A stretch of DNA of 64,000 nt, taken from contig JAFIEO010000024.1 of assembly GCA_020832445.1 (NCBI GenBank), positions 1 to 64,000 of the forward strand. Direction: 5' to 3'. Positions 42,752 to 51,815 of this stretch are shown one piece after another. Position numbers and translations under genes: made by a program. The notes below the pieces were generated by a model. That model was not told where the DNA came from, did no database searches, and worked only from the letters and a program-made list of their open reading frames with translations. The DNA is from Paracoccaceae bacterium (GTDB lineage Bacteria; Pseudomonadota; Alphaproteobacteria; Rhodobacterales; Rhodobacteraceae). How positions within the stretch are numbered: position 1 is the first letter of the stretch; the number at the start of each line of letters is the position of its first letter.

Positions 42752-43618
42752 ATGGCAACCAAGGCCTCCAGAACCGCCGCGCGCCTGATGCTGGCCCCCG
42801 CAGTCATTCTGCTTCTGGGCTGGATGATGGTCCCGCTGACGATGACAGTGATTTTTTCCTTCAAGCGCTATTTGCCCATGCGCGGCGGCGATCTGGGCTG
42901 GGTGGGGTTTGAAAACTATGTCCGGTTTGTAAATTCCAGCGCGTTCTGGCCTGCCGTTCAGTCCACATTGATGATCGTGGGCGGCGTGTTGCTGATTACG
43001 GTCGTGCTGGGCGTGCTGCTGGCGATTTTGCTGGACCAGCCGATGTGGGGGCAGGGGATTGTCCGCATTCTGGTGATTGCGCCGTTTTTCGTGATGCCCA
43101 CTGTGTCCGCGCTGGTGTGGAAAAACATGTTCATGGACCCAGTGAACGGGTTGTTTGCGCATTTATGGCGGTTTTTCGGGGCAACGCCGGTTTCATGGTT
43201 GTCCGAGGCATCTATGCCGTCGATCATTTTGATCGTGTCATGGCAATGGCTGCCCTTTGCGACGTTGATTTTGCTGACGGCCATTCAGTCGCTGGACAGT
43301 GAACAACTGGAAGCCGCCGAAATGGACGGGGCATCGCCGCTGTCGCGGTTTATCTATATCACCCTGCCGCATCTGGCGCGCGCCATCACGATTGTCGTGC
43401 TGATCCAGACCATTTTCCTGCTTGCCATCTTCGCCGAGATATTCGTGACGACCCAAGGCGCATTCGGCACCCGCACACTGACCTATCTGATCTTCCAGCG
43501 TGTGCTGGAAAGCCAGAATGTGGGGCTGGGGTCCGCAGGCGGCGTCTATGCAATTATTCTGGCCAATATCCTTGCGCTGTTTCTGATGCGCATTGTTGGC
43601 AAAAATCTGGACAGGTGA
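42752..43618 (+). CDS. smoF: sorbitol/mannitol ABC transporter, permease
   Basis: A 288-residue MalF-type inner membrane permease with six predicted helices. The ATPase-coupling loop is EQLEAAEMDGASPLSRFIYITLPHL near residues 187-211. GGAG at 42740-42743 favours the ATG at 42752 over 42746. With SmoG it makes the membrane channel. It is followed by smoG after 10 nt. Confidence 0.85.
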   Translation: MATKASRTAARLMLAPAVILLLGWMMVPLTMTVIFSFKRYLPMRGGDLGWVGFENYVRFVNSSAFWPAVQSTLMIVGGVLLITVVLGVLLAILLDQPMWGQGIVRILVIAPFFVMPTVSALVWKNMFMDPVNGLFAHLWRFFGATPVSWLSEASMPSIILIVSWQWLPFATLILLTAIQSLDSEQLEAAEMDGASPLSRFIYITLPHLARAITIVVLIQTIFLLAIFAEIFVTTQGAFGTRTLTYLIFQRVLESQNVGLGSAGGVYAIILANILALFLMRIVGKNLDR

Positions 43619-43628
43619 GGAGGACATC

Positions 43629-44459
43629 ATGGCCCGCGCCGCCACAACCCAACGCAAGATCATCAATACCGCATTTGCATGGATGGTGGGTCTGCTGATC
43701 TTCTTTCCGATCATGTGGACCATCCTGACGAGCTTCAAGACCGAAGCCACCGCCATTGCCGACCCGCCCGTGTGGTTCTTCTTTGACTGGACGCTGGACA
43801 ATTACCGCGTGGTGCAGGAACGGTCAGATTACAGCCGCTTCCTGTGGAATTCGATCATCATCGCGGGCGGGTCCACCTTTCTGGGCATGCTGATCGCCAT
43901 TCCTGCGGCGTGGTCCATGGCTTTTGTGCCGTCCAAGCGCACCAAGGATATTCTGCTGTGGATGCTGTCCACAAAAATGCTTCCTGCGGTGGGGGTGCTG
44001 TATCCGATCTATCTGATTTTCATCAAGTTCGGGCTTCTGGACACGCGCATCGGCCTGACCATCGTGTTGATGTTCATCAACCTGCCGATCATGGTGTGGA
44101 TGCTGTATACCTATTTCAAGGAAATCCCCGGTGAAATCCTTGAAGCGGCGCGCATGGACGGGGCGGGGTTGCGCGAAGAAATCCTGTATGTGCTGACACC
44201 CATGGCCATCCCGGGTATTGCGTCCACGGTGTTGCTGAATGTGATTCTGGCCTGGAACGAAGCGTTCTGGACCCTGAACCTGACCGCCGCCAAGGCCGCT
44301 CCCCTGACTGCCTTCATTGCCAGCTATTCCAGCCCCGAAGGGTTGTTTTACGCCAAGCTTTCGGCGGCATCGACCATGGCCATTGCGCCGATCCTGATCC
44401 TTGGCTGGTTCAGCCAGAAGCAACTTGTGCGCGGCCTGACGTTTGGCGCGGTGAAATAA
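43629..44459 (+). CDS. smoG: sorbitol/mannitol ABC transporter, permease
   Basis: A 276-residue MalG-type permease. The N-terminal helix is [21 protein letters not shown] and the coupling loop is [24 protein letters not shown] near residues 165-190. A strong ribosome binding site (AGGAGG) precedes the ATG by about 6 nt. It partners SmoF, and smoK follows after 11 nt. Confidence 0.85.
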   Translation: MARAATTQRKIINTAFAWMVGLLIFFPIMWTILTSFKTEATAIADPPVWFFFDWTLDNYRVVQERSDYSRFLWNSIIIAGGSTFLGMLIAIPAAWSMAFVPSKRTKDILLWMLSTKMLPAVGVLYPIYLIFIKFGLLDTRIGLTIVLMFINLPIMVWMLYTYFKEIPGEILEAARMDGAGLREEILYVLTPMAIPGIASTVLLNVILAWNEAFWTLNLTAAKAAPLTAFIASYSSPEGLFYAKLSAASTMAIAPILILGWFSQKQLVRGLTFGAVK

Positions 44460-44470
44460 GGATAGATGAC

Positions 44471-45475
44471 ATGGGACGCATTGTTCTTGACCAGGTGACT
44501 AAAAGCTTCGGCGATGTGACGGTCATTCCACCGCTGGATCTGACCATTGAGGATGGGGAATTTGCGGTATTCGTTGGCCCTTCGGGGTGTGGTAAATCCA
44601 CGCTGCTGCGCCTGATTGCCGGGCTGGAGGATGTGACATCAGGCGCCATCCGCATTGACGGGCAGGATGCGACCGACATTGTCCCCGCCAAACGCGGGCT
44701 GGCCATGGTGTTCCAGTCCTACGCACTTTATCCGCATATGTCGGTACGCAAGAATATCGCCTTTCCGCTGCGCATGGCGGGCATGGACCGCGCCGAACAG
44801 GACCGGCGCGTGGATCTGGCCGCATCGGTGCTGAACCTGACCGATTATCTGGAACGCCGTCCTGGGCAGTTGTCGGGCGGGCAGCGCCAGCGCGTTGCCA
44901 TTGGCCGTGCCATTGTGCGCGAACCGGCGGCGTTTTTGTTTGACGAACCGCTGTCTAATCTGGATGCCGCGCTGCGCATGGGCATGCGGCTGGAAATTTC
45001 CGAACTGCACAAGCGGCTGGAAACGACCATGATCTATGTGACCCATGATCAGGTTGAAGCCATGACCATGGCGGACAAGATCGTGGTGTTGCGCGCAGGC
45101 CATATCGAACAGGTGGGCAGCCCGCTGGATCTGTATCGCGCACCACGCAACCTGTTTGTCGCAGGCTTCATCGGATCGCCCAAAATGAACCTGATTGCGG
45201 GGGCCGAGGCCGCGAAGCATGACGCCCACACAATTGGCGTGCGGCCCGAACATATTACCGTTTCGGCCACTGACGGGGAATGGTCGGGCGTGGTGGCCGT
45301 GTCCGAGCATCTGGGGTCGGATACATTCTTTCATGTCCATGACACCGGACTGGCCGACACGATTACTGTGCGCGCCGATGGCGAAGTGGGCTTTCGCCAC
45401 GGGGACCGCATTCACATGACCCCGCGCGCAGATGTCATTCACCGCTTTGATGAACAGGGACTTCGTATCGCATGA
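44471..45475 (+). CDS. smoK: polyol ABC transporter, ATP-binding protein
   Basis: A 334-residue ATPase of the MalK/UgpC type. Walker A is GPSGCGKST near residue 37, the signature is [16 protein letters not shown] and Walker B is [17 protein letters not shown]-terminal regulatory OB domain of about 100 residues follows ([10 protein letters not shown]). It energises SmoFG. Its stop overlaps the smoS start as ATGA. Confidence 0.9.
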   Translation: MGRIVLDQVTKSFGDVTVIPPLDLTIEDGEFAVFVGPSGCGKSTLLRLIAGLEDVTSGAIRIDGQDATDIVPAKRGLAMVFQSYALYPHMSVRKNIAFPLRMAGMDRAEQDRRVDLAASVLNLTDYLERRPGQLSGGQRQRVAIGRAIVREPAAFLFDEPLSNLDAALRMGMRLEISELHKRLETTMIYVTHDQVEAMTMADKIVVLRAGHIEQVGSPLDLYRAPRNLFVAGFIGSPKMNLIAGAEAAKHDAHTIGVRPEHITVSATDGEWSGVVAVSEHLGSDTFFHVHDTGLADTITVRADGEVGFRHGDRIHMTPRADVIHRFDEQGLRIA

Positions 45476-46245
45476 CACGACTTGCAGGCAAAACCGCGCT
45501 GATTACGGGGGCCGCGCGCGGCATCGGGCTGGCGTTTGCGCAGGCCTATATCCGTGAAGGGGCGCGCGTGGCGATTGGCGATATCGACATGGCCCGCGCG
45601 CAGCTAGAATCCGCGCGTCTGGGCGATGGGGCGCTTGCGGTGGAAATGGACGTCACGCAGCAGGCCAGCATTGACCGGGCGGTGGATGCAACAGTTGCGC
45701 AGTTTGGCCAGATTGACATATTGATCAACAACGCCGCCATCTTCACCGCAGCCCCCATTGCCGAGATTACGCGCGACGATTATGCGCGCTGCTTTGACAT
45801 CAATGTAGCGGGCACGCTGTTTACGCTACAGGCGGTGGCGCGGCACATGATCGCGCGCGGGCAGGGCGGCAGGATCATCAACATGGCGTCGCAGGCCGGC
45901 CGGCGGGGCGAGGCGCTTGTGGGCGTCTATTGCGCGACCAAGGCCGCGATCATCAGCCTGACGCAATCGGCGGGGCTGGACCTTATCAAGCATGGCATCA
46001 ACGTGAATGCCATAGCCCCCGGCGTCGTGGATGGCGAGCATTGGGACGGCGTGGATGCGTTTTTTGCGAAATACGAAGGCAAGGCGCCGGGCCAGAAAAA
46101 GCGCGAAGTGGGCGAGGCCGTGCCTTTGGGCCGGATGGGCCGTGCCGATGACCTGACCGGCATGGCCGTGTTTCTGGCCTCAAGCGATGCAGATTACATC
46201 GTTGCGCAAACCTATAATGTCGATGGTGGCCAATGGATGAGCTGA
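45472..46245 (+). CDS. smoS: sorbitol (L-iditol/galactitol-type) dehydrogenase, short-chain
   Basis: A 257-residue SDR enzyme. The NAD-binding motif is TGAARGIG at residues 13-20 and Asp at the end of the second strand (GDIDMAR) favours NAD. The active site is Tyr153-Cys-Ala-Thr-Lys157, with Ser in INMASQAG. It would oxidise sorbitol to fructose or a related polyol to the ketose. It overlaps smoK by 4 nt and the mtlK gene by 13 nt. Confidence 0.88.
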   Translation: MTRLAGKTALITGAARGIGLAFAQAYIREGARVAIGDIDMARAQLESARLGDGALAVEMDVTQQASIDRAVDATVAQFGQIDILINNAAIFTAAPIAEITRDDYARCFDINVAGTLFTLQAVARHMIARGQGGRIINMASQAGRRGEALVGVYCATKAAIISLTQSAGLDLIKHGINVNAIAPGVVDGEHWDGVDAFFAKYEGKAPGQKKREVGEAVPLGRMGRADDLTGMAVFLASSDADYIVAQTYNVDGGQWMS

Positions 46246-47720
46246 CACCCCTGACCCTTGCCACACTGGACCGGCTGCCTGCGCAAGTGCGGGTGCCGCG
46301 CTACGGGCGCGCGCAGTTGTCGGCGGGAATTGTGCATATAGGCTTGGGCAATTTTCACCGTGCGCATCAGGCGTGGTATCTGCACAGGCTGTTCGATCAG
46401 GGTCTGAATCATGACTGGGCGATACTTGGTGCGGGCGTGCGCGCGCGCGATGCTGCCATGCGCGACAGGCTGCTTGCGCAGGATTGTCTGTGCACGCTGG
46501 TCGAGTTGGACCCCTCCGGCAAATCCGCAGAAGTGACAGGCGCGATGATCGGCTTTCTGGCCGTGAAGCCTGACAATGCGGCACTGGTGGCGCAGATGGC
46601 CGACCCTGCAATTCGCATCGTCTCGCTGACCGTCACCGAAGGGGGCTATTTCATTGACCCTGCCAGCGGGGGCTTTGACAGCGCGCATCCCGATATTGTG
46701 CATGACGCGGCAAACCCTGCGCGCCCGCGCACGGCATTCGGGGCCATGGTTGCGGCACTGCGGTTACGGCGCGCACGCGGGGCAGGGCCGTTTACAGGGC
46801 TGTGTTGCGACAACCTGCAAGGCAATGGTGCGGTGTTGCGCCAGAGCGTGGTGTCGCTTGCGCGCCTGTCCGACCCCGATCTGGCGGACTGGATAGATGC
46901 CCGCTGCACCTTCCCGAATTCCATGGTCGATTGCATCGTGCCCGCCACGGGGGCGCGCGAAATCGCACTGGCGCACGGGTTTGGCATAGATGACACCGCG
47001 CCCGTGACACATGAGAATTTTCGCCAATGGGTGATCGAGGATGATTTCTGCGCAGGCCGCCCCGACTGGGACCGCGCCGGTGTGACATTCACCGACAACG
47101 TCCATGATTACGAGGCCATGAAAATCCGCATCCTGAATGGCGGGCATCAGGTGATTTCCAACTGCGGTGAATTGCTGGGGCTAAACACCATTGCGCAAAC
47201 CATGGCACATGACCGTATTCGCGCGTTTCTGCGCCGCGTGGTGCGTCATGAGATCGCCCCCCATGTCGCGCTGGTGCCCGGTGCCACACCGCTGGCGTAT
47301 CTGGACCAGATCGAACGCCGCTTTGCCAACCCTGAAATTGCCGACACTACGCGCCGCGTGGCCTTTGACGGGTCCAGCCGCCATCCGGGATTTATTGTGC
47401 CGTCGATCCGTGACGGGTTGCACAGCGGCGCGCCGGTTGCAGGGCTGGCGCTGGTTTCTGCGCTATGGGCACGCTATTGCACAGGCACCCGCGAGGATGG
47501 CAGCGCCATTGACGCAAATGACCCGAACTGGGACGCGCTTCAGTCGGTGGCGCAGGCGGCCGCGCAAAACCCGCGCCTGTGGCTGGAACAACGCCAGTAT
47601 TATGGCGATCTGGCGCAGCAGCCGCGTTTTGCCGACGCGTTTTGCGACTGGCTGGACATGATCTATGCCGACGGCGTTGACGCCAGCCTTGCGCAGTATC
47701 TGCACCAAGCGAAGGCATAG
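46233..47720 (+). CDS. mtlK: mannitol 2-dehydrogenase (polyol-specific long-chain type)
   Basis: A 495-residue long-chain dehydrogenase/reductase. The NAD-binding part begins SAGIVHIGLGNFHRAHQAWYL near residue 30, and the catalytic motif KIRILNGGHQVISNCGELLG (near 296-315) is typical of mannitol dehydrogenases. It oxidises mannitol to fructose in the cytoplasm. It follows smoS with overlapping start and ends the operon. The order smoEFGKS-mtlK matches the Rhodobacter polyol operon. Confidence 0.9.
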   Translation: MDELTPLTLATLDRLPAQVRVPRYGRAQLSAGIVHIGLGNFHRAHQAWYLHRLFDQGLNHDWAILGAGVRARDAAMRDRLLAQDCLCTLVELDPSGKSAEVTGAMIGFLAVKPDNAALVAQMADPAIRIVSLTVTEGGYFIDPASGGFDSAHPDIVHDAANPARPRTAFGAMVAALRLRRARGAGPFTGLCCDNLQGNGAVLRQSVVSLARLSDPDLADWIDARCTFPNSMVDCIVPATGAREIALAHGFGIDDTAPVTHENFRQWVIEDDFCAGRPDWDRAGVTFTDNVHDYEAMKIRILNGGHQVISNCGELLGLNTIAQTMAHDRIRAFLRRVVRHEIAPHVALVPGATPLAYLDQIERRFANPEIADTTRRVAFDGSSRHPGFIVPSIRDGLHSGAPVAGLALVSALWARYCTGTREDGSAIDANDPNWDALQSVAQAAAQNPRLWLEQRQYYGDLAQQPRFADAFCDWLDMIYADGVDASLAQYLHQAKA

Positions 47721-47972
47721 CACGCTTCGTGAAATCGCGCAGAAATGCGCCTGTGGGCTGGATGGGTTTCGTGTGCAAGTAGTGCCTAAATTTCGGGCGC
47801 AAGGGTCAAAAAACAGTCAACGCTGATCAGCCCTTGCGAACCCGCTGATACCGCACCGCCGCCGCCAGACAGGGTATCACGCAACCAGTGGCTCGCATTC
47901 CACAGGGGTTTTCCGGCAGATACGGGTTGTTTGCAGCGGCGCTGGTGGCAAATTTGCCCAAATTGTGACGGA
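47721..47972 (+). other. intergenic gap, no gene recognised
   Basis: About 250 nt between mtlK and the nickel promoter. The six-frame reading contains only short ORFs that look random. No terminator with a convincing stem was found. Confidence 0.5.
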
Positions 47973-48021
47973 TTGACCAAGATGCAGTGCGGTGTATGAC
48001 AAACTTACGCAATCGTCATAC
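47973..48021 (+). promoter_or_regulatory. NikR operator and overlapping promoter of the nikLMQO operon
   Basis: GTATGA at 47994-47999 and TCATAC at 48016-48021 are separated by exactly 16 nt, the same as the Escherichia coli NikR operator. TTGACC at 47973-47978 and TATGAC at 47995-48000 (spacer 16) form a promoter whose -10 lies in the left operator arm. NikR bound with nickel would block it. Confidence 0.85.
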
Positions 48022-48058
48022 TGTGCGCTTACCCGTCCATCCGCCCAAAGGACCGCCC

Positions 48059-48166
48059 ATGTTCAAACCCGTTATCAACGCATGGCCTGCGGACCTGCCC
48101 ATTATAGCTGGCGGGTTGCATCCGGGCCATGTGGGCAAGGGGCATTGCCATGTCACGACACGGTAA
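48059..48166 (+). CDS. 35-residue His/Cys-rich leader ORF of the nik operon
   Basis: A 35-codon ORF, AAAGGA 6 nt before ATG, starting 38 nt after the NikR operator and overlapping nikL by 17 nt. It contains His21, His24, His29, Cys30 and His31 around GGLHPGHVGKGHCHV, a likely metal-binding cluster. It has no homologue that I recognise. It may be a nickel-sensing leader peptide that couples translation to nikL, or a small chaperone for nickel. It could also be a chance ORF, though the ribosome binding site argues against this. Confidence 0.45.
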   Translation: MFKPVINAWPADLPIIAGGLHPGHVGKGHCHVTTR

Positions 48167-48632
48167 TCTGGTGGGCAATAGTCTGGCAGGCGTGGCACTT
48201 TGCGTTGCGGCAGGGATTTGCGCGCCGCAGGCGGCCTTTTCCCATGCCGCCCTGATGACCGCCGAATCCGCGCAGGCCATCCGCCTGCAAGCGCAATATG
48301 ACACCGGCGCGCCCATGGCGCATGCACAGGTCATCATCTACGCACCCGACACGCCGTCCGATGTGTGGGGGCGCGGGATAACAGACCGTGACGGGCGTTT
48401 TGATTTCATCCCCGATGATATTGCAGGGCGCTGGTCGGTGCAGGTGCGTCAGGCCGGACACGGGGTTATGGCCCATGTCGATATCAGCGCGGGCGCGCCT
48501 GTCATTATGGCCACATCACCGCAAGACACATGGCTGCAACGCGCTGTGATGATCGCGCTGGTGGCTTGGGGCGCATTGGGGACGGCGCTGTTTGCCTTGC
48601 GCAAAAAAGGCAGGCCAGATGCATCTGCCTGA
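48150..48632 (+). CDS. nikL: nickel ECF transporter additional component NikL
   Basis: A 160-residue protein with an N-terminal signal peptide (LVGNSLAGVALCVAAGICAPQAAFSHAA), a carboxypeptidase-regulatory-like beta domain (YDTGAPMAHAQVIIYAPD and GITDRDGRFDFIPDD) and a C-terminal membrane helix (AVMIALVAWGALGTALFAL) with a basic tail. NikL occurs with NikM in bacterial nickel ECF systems and is needed for substrate capture. It overlaps nikM by 14 nt. ATG at 48150 is chosen; an in-frame start at 48129 is weaker. Confidence 0.75.
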   Translation: MSRHGNLVGNSLAGVALCVAAGICAPQAAFSHAALMTAESAQAIRLQAQYDTGAPMAHAQVIIYAPDTPSDVWGRGITDRDGRFDFIPDDIAGRWSVQVRQAGHGVMAHVDISAGAPVIMATSPQDTWLQRAVMIALVAWGALGTALFALRKKGRPDASA

Positions 48633-49242
48633 CGGAATTGTTCCGGTTGAATTTGCGCTTGCGGGGTATGCGGCCAGCGGGGTGCTGACGGCGTTTGCCC
48701 TGTCACGGGTGAACCGCCAGCCTGATCCGCGCGCCGCAATCCCGCGCGCGGCCATGTTGACGACCGTGTTTTTCGCAGCCTCGCTTGTCGCAATTCCGGT
48801 GCCGCCCGTATCGGTGCATCTGATGCTGTCGGGGCTTATGGGGGTGATGCTGGGTTGGTTTGCCATGCCCGCCATCATGGTGGGGCTGTTTTTGCAGGCG
48901 GTGCTGTTTGGTCATGGCGGGGTGACTACATTGGGGCTGAACGGGCTTATTCTGGGGCTGCCTGCGTTGCTGGCATACGGATTTTGGTGCGCGGCGGGGC
49001 GGCGCTGGCCGGATACGGCGGCGCTGGTGGCGGGCAGTGGCGCGGTGGCCCTTGCGCTGGCGATATTTACCGCGATCGTGCTTTCGGGCCTGCCGGTTGC
49101 GCTGGATGCAGGGACGGAAACCGTGGCGATCAAGGCGTTCTTGCTGGCGCATCTGCCGCTGGTTCTTGCCGAAGGGGTGGTTGTGGTGGCGCTTTTGCGG
49201 GTGCTGCGCCGGGTTGAGCCGGGACTGGTGCCGCATGGCTGA
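48619..49242 (+). CDS. nikM: nickel ECF transporter substrate-binding subunit
   Basis: A 207-residue CbiM/NikM membrane protein. The N-terminus MHLPDGI places the metal-binding His at position 2, as in CbiM/NikM. Six or seven helices follow, with VPPVSVHLMLSGLMGVMLG carrying the other likely ligand His and QAVLFGHGGVTTLGLNGL. It captures Ni2+ at the outside of the membrane. Its stop overlaps the nikQ start by 8 nt. Nickel rather than cobalt is preferred because of NikR and NikL. Confidence 0.88.
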   Translation: MHLPDGIVPVEFALAGYAASGVLTAFALSRVNRQPDPRAAIPRAAMLTTVFFAASLVAIPVPPVSVHLMLSGLMGVMLGWFAMPAIMVGLFLQAVLFGHGGVTTLGLNGLILGLPALLAYGFWCAAGRRWPDTAALVAGSGAVALALAIFTAIVLSGLPVALDAGTETVAIKAFLLAHLPLVLAEGVVVVALLRVLRRVEPGLVPHG

Positions 49243-49978
49243 CATCACGTCCGCCCCGAAAACGCACGCACCTGCGCAGCCCGACCCGCGCGCGCGGCTG
49301 GTCATGGCCCTGATGCTGGCGTTTGCATTTTCAGCGGTCGGCAATGCGCTGCTGCTGCCGGTTCTGGGGGCGGTGGCGCTGGCGGTGCTGGCGCGCTCGG
49401 GTATGGGCGCGCGGCAGGTCGCGGTGCGGTTGCGCGCGGCAGGTGTGCTGGCCTTCGGTATTGTGCTGGTGCTGCCATTGATGGCAGGAACACAGGTGCT
49501 GTTTCAGCTTGGCCCGTTGCGCTGGCACGCCGAAGGGCTGGCGGCGGGGCTGTTGATCGCGGCGCGGCTTTTGGCGATTGTGACCGTGACGCTTGCGTTA
49601 CTGGCCCCTTTGCCGCCGTATCAGTTGGTCGCGGGCGCGCGTGCGCTGGGGGTGCCTGCGCTGATGGCCGATCTGGCACTTCTGACGCTGCGCTATGTGG
49701 ATGAATTGCGCGCTGAACTGTCGCGCGCGCTGCTGGCGCGGCGGTTGCGTGGTGGCAAGGGCGGCGGCCGCGGCTTGCCCGATTATGGCGTGATACTGGC
49801 GGCAGTGCTGATCCGCAGCCATCGCCGCGCCGAAAACCTGTGGGCGGCGATGCGCCTGCGCGGCTATGGGGCAGGCGGCGCACCCGTTTTAACACCGTTT
49901 GGCGCGCGCGACATTCGGGGTATGGGGCTGGCCGCAGCGACAGGCATCGCGCTTGTCCTCGCGGATCGCGCATTGTGA
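49235..49978 (+). CDS. nikQ: nickel ECF transporter transmembrane subunit
   Basis: A 247-residue CbiQ/NikQ T-component with about five helices. The conserved cytoplasmic coupling motifs are SRALLARRLRGGKGGG and NLWAAMRLRGYGAGGA, both with the Ala-x-x-x-Arg-Gly pattern that touches the ATPase. It overlaps nikM by 8 nt. Confidence 0.85.
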   Translation: MADITSAPKTHAPAQPDPRARLVMALMLAFAFSAVGNALLLPVLGAVALAVLARSGMGARQVAVRLRAAGVLAFGIVLVLPLMAGTQVLFQLGPLRWHAEGLAAGLLIAARLLAIVTVTLALLAPLPPYQLVAGARALGVPALMADLALLTLRYVDELRAELSRALLARRLRGGKGGGRGLPDYGVILAAVLIRSHRRAENLWAAMRLRGYGAGGAPVLTPFGARDIRGMGLAAATGIALVLADRAL

Positions 49979-49998
49979 ACAGGGATGGGCCGCAGGCA

Positions 49999-50766
49999 AT
50001 GACGGAACTGCTGTATCTGGACACGCTGACTGCGGGCTGGCCGGGGCAGGAACCGGTGCTGCACGACATTTCGCTGACGCTGCATCGCGGCGAACGCGTG
50101 GGGCTTGTCGGTCCCAATGGGGCGGGCAAAAGTAGCCTGTTTCTGTCTATCGCGGGGGTTTTGGCGCCGATTGGCGGGGTCGTGCGCCTGAACGGGCGGC
50201 AGGTGCGCAGCGGGCAGTTTCTGCCCGATGTCGCGTTGGTGTTCCAGCAGGCCGAAGATCAGCTTTTCTGCCCGACACTGGCTGAGGATGTGGCTTTTGG
50301 TGCGCGCAATATGGGGCTGGCAGGCCCCGCGCTGGAGCAGCGTGTGGCGCAGGCTTTGGCGGCCTGCGATCTGACCGCGCTGGCCGATCGTCCGGTGCAT
50401 CAGTTGTCAGGCGGCGAAAAGCGGCGCGCCTGTATCGCGGGGGCGCTGGTGATGCAGCCTGCGCTGATGTTGCTGGATGAACCCAGCGCAGCGCTGGATT
50501 TGCGCAACCGCCGCAAGCTGATTGCAGTGCTGCGCCAGATCGATCAGGCGCTGGTGATTGCCAGCCATGATCTGGAACTGGTGCTGGAACTGTGCCCGCG
50601 TGTGATTGTGATGGATGCGGGCCGCATTGGTGCCGACGGGCCTGCGCGCGATGTGTTGGGCGATGCGCGCCTGATGGCCGCGCATGGGCAGGAAGTGCCC
50701 CATTCCCTGACCCCGCATGAAGATGACGCGCAGATGCACCGCACGAAAACGGGGCGCGTTTGTTGA
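49999..50766 (+). CDS. nikO: nickel ECF transporter ATPase
   Basis: A 255-residue CbiO/NikO ATPase. Walker A is GPNGAGKSSLF near residue 38, then the QAEDQLFCPTLAEDVAFG motif, the signature LSGGEKRRACIAGAL and Walker B LMLLDEPSAALDLRN. It energises NikLMQ. It starts 20 nt after nikQ and ends the operon. It converges with nikR. Confidence 0.9.
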   Translation: MTELLYLDTLTAGWPGQEPVLHDISLTLHRGERVGLVGPNGAGKSSLFLSIAGVLAPIGGVVRLNGRQVRSGQFLPDVALVFQQAEDQLFCPTLAEDVAFGARNMGLAGPALEQRVAQALAACDLTALADRPVHQLSGGEKRRACIAGALVMQPALMLLDEPSAALDLRNRRKLIAVLRQIDQALVIASHDLELVLELCPRVIVMDAGRIGADGPARDVLGDARLMAAHGQEVPHSLTPHEDDAQMHRTKTGRVC

Positions 50767-50801
50767 GGGGCAGGTTCAGAGGCTTTGGTTGACGCGCAAG
50801 A

Positions 50802-51281
50802 TCAGAAGCTGTCCTTGACGTGCAGATGTTCATGCGCGGTTTCGGGCCTGTCGCCATGGTCATGGGTGTGCTGGCGGGCCTCGACCGGGATCAGAAACAG
50901 GTTGCCATGCATGACCCCGCGCTGGCCAAGAACCCCGTCGGCATAGGCGCGCAGCGCGGTCACCGGTCCGCGCAAAATAGCAGTTTCCAGACAGGTTTCA
51001 TGGTCCAGATGAACATGGTTCGTGGTCACGCCCAATGCGTGGTGGTCGTGGTGATGGTGCATCAACCGGCGTGCCAGATCGCGGGTGTGATGGTCATAGA
51101 CGTAAGCAAGAACGCCTATCGCATCCCCGTCTTCCGGTCCCTGACCCTGTTCGCGCAACCCTGCGCGCAGCAGATCGCGCACAGCTTCGGAGCGGTTGTC
51201 ATAGCGCCGCGCCGCCACGAAAGCATCCAGATCGGCGCATAGCGTATCGGGCAGCGTAATGGTCACACGTTGCATCTGCAT
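50802..51281 (-). CDS. nikR: nickel-responsive regulator NikR
   Basis: A 159-residue ribbon-helix-helix regulator. The N-terminal DNA-binding part is RVTITLPDTLCADLDAF and YDNRSEAVRDLLRAGL. The C-terminal ACT-like metal domain holds the ligands in HHHHDHHALGVTTNHVHLDHETCLETAILRG. A His-rich tail follows (HTHDHGDRPETAHEHLH). It likely represses nikLMQO when nickel is plentiful, using the GTATGA-N16-TCATAC operator. AAAAGGAC lies just before the start; ATG 51275 is also possible. Confidence 0.92.
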   Translation of the reverse strand: MQMQRVTITLPDTLCADLDAFVAARRYDNRSEAVRDLLRAGLREQGQGPEDGDAIGVLAYVYDHHTRDLARRLMHHHHDHHALGVTTNHVHLDHETCLETAILRGPVTALRAYADGVLGQRGVMHGNLFLIPVEARQHTHDHGDRPETAHEHLHVKDSF

Positions 51282-51406
51282 ATGTCCTTTTCGTGTTCAG
51301 GCTGGCATGGCGGGCCGCAACAGGCAGAGGGGCAGGATGTTCATGTAGCGCGGGCGCACAAGATCGGCCAGATTGCCATTTGAGGTTGCGCTGGCGCGGA
51401 CGGAAA

Positions 51407-51426
51407 AGGGGGGCGGCTGCCCCCCT
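51407..51426 (-). terminator. GC-rich stem-loop between nikR and cspA
   Basis: AGGGGGGC (51407-51414) and GCCCCCCT (51419-51426) form an 8-bp stem with a GGCT loop. On the minus strand CCTTTTCC follows. It could back up the cspA terminator. The gap 51282-51552 holds no gene. Confidence 0.45.
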
Positions 51427-51457
51427 CTTGGGCCTTGTGGCCCAATTCACCCCCTGC

Positions 51458-51478
51458 GGATATTTGGCCCAGAATGAA
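51458..51478 (+). repeat. short dispersed intergenic repeat, second copy
   Basis: GGATATTTGGCCCAGAATGAA resembles the minus-strand repeat at 6168-6189. It lies in the nikR/cspA gap. Confidence 0.4.
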
Positions 51479-51552
51479 ATATGAACCGGTTTTGCACAGG
51501 AGTGTGGGATTGGGCGATGCTGTCTGTGGACATCAGGGTTCTGAACAGAAGA

Positions 51553-51582
51553 AAACGGGGGTGAGAAACCTCACCCCCGTTT
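51553..51582 (-). terminator. terminator of the cold-shock gene
   Basis: AAACGGGGGTGAG (51553-51565) and CTCACCCCCGTTT (51570-51582) form a perfect 13-bp stem with a 4-nt loop, 27 nt after the cspA stop. On the minus strand it is followed by a T-rich run. Confidence 0.85.
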
Positions 51583-51608
51583 AAATGTCAGTCTAGCCGG
51601 AAACCGGT

Positions 51609-51815
51609 TCAGGCCAGAGCGAGATTTGTCGCGGATTCGCGGCCATTGCGGTCGCTTTCCAGATCGAATGTGACGGCTTGGCCGTCATCAAGCTGGCGAA
51701 TGCCTGCACGTTCCAGAGCGGTCACATGAACGAAAACGTCCTTGGAGCCATGCTCGGGTGCGATAAAGCCGAAACCTTTAGTTGCGTTAAACCATTTCAC
51801 GGTGCCATTGGCCAT
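51609..51815 (-). CDS. cold-shock protein (CspA family)
   Basis: A 68-residue OB-fold RNA chaperone. The RNP1 motif KGFGFI and RNP2 DVFVHV are intact, with the start [17 protein letters not shown]. It destabilises RNA structures in cold or other stress. AAGGAG is about 8 nt before ATG. A perfect terminator follows. Confidence 0.95.
   Translation of the reverse strand: MANGTVKWFNATKGFGFIAPEHGSKDVFVHVTALERAGIRQLDDGQAVTFDLESDRNGRESATNLALA

Noticed and set aside
41334-42758. 474-codon ORF antisense to smoE
   Set aside because: The smoE strand has a signal peptide, ribosome binding site and operon context.
48619-50766. Cobalt (CbiMQO) rather than nickel transport
   Set aside because: A NikR gene, a NikR operator and NikL are all present, while no cobalamin riboswitch or CbiN was recognised.
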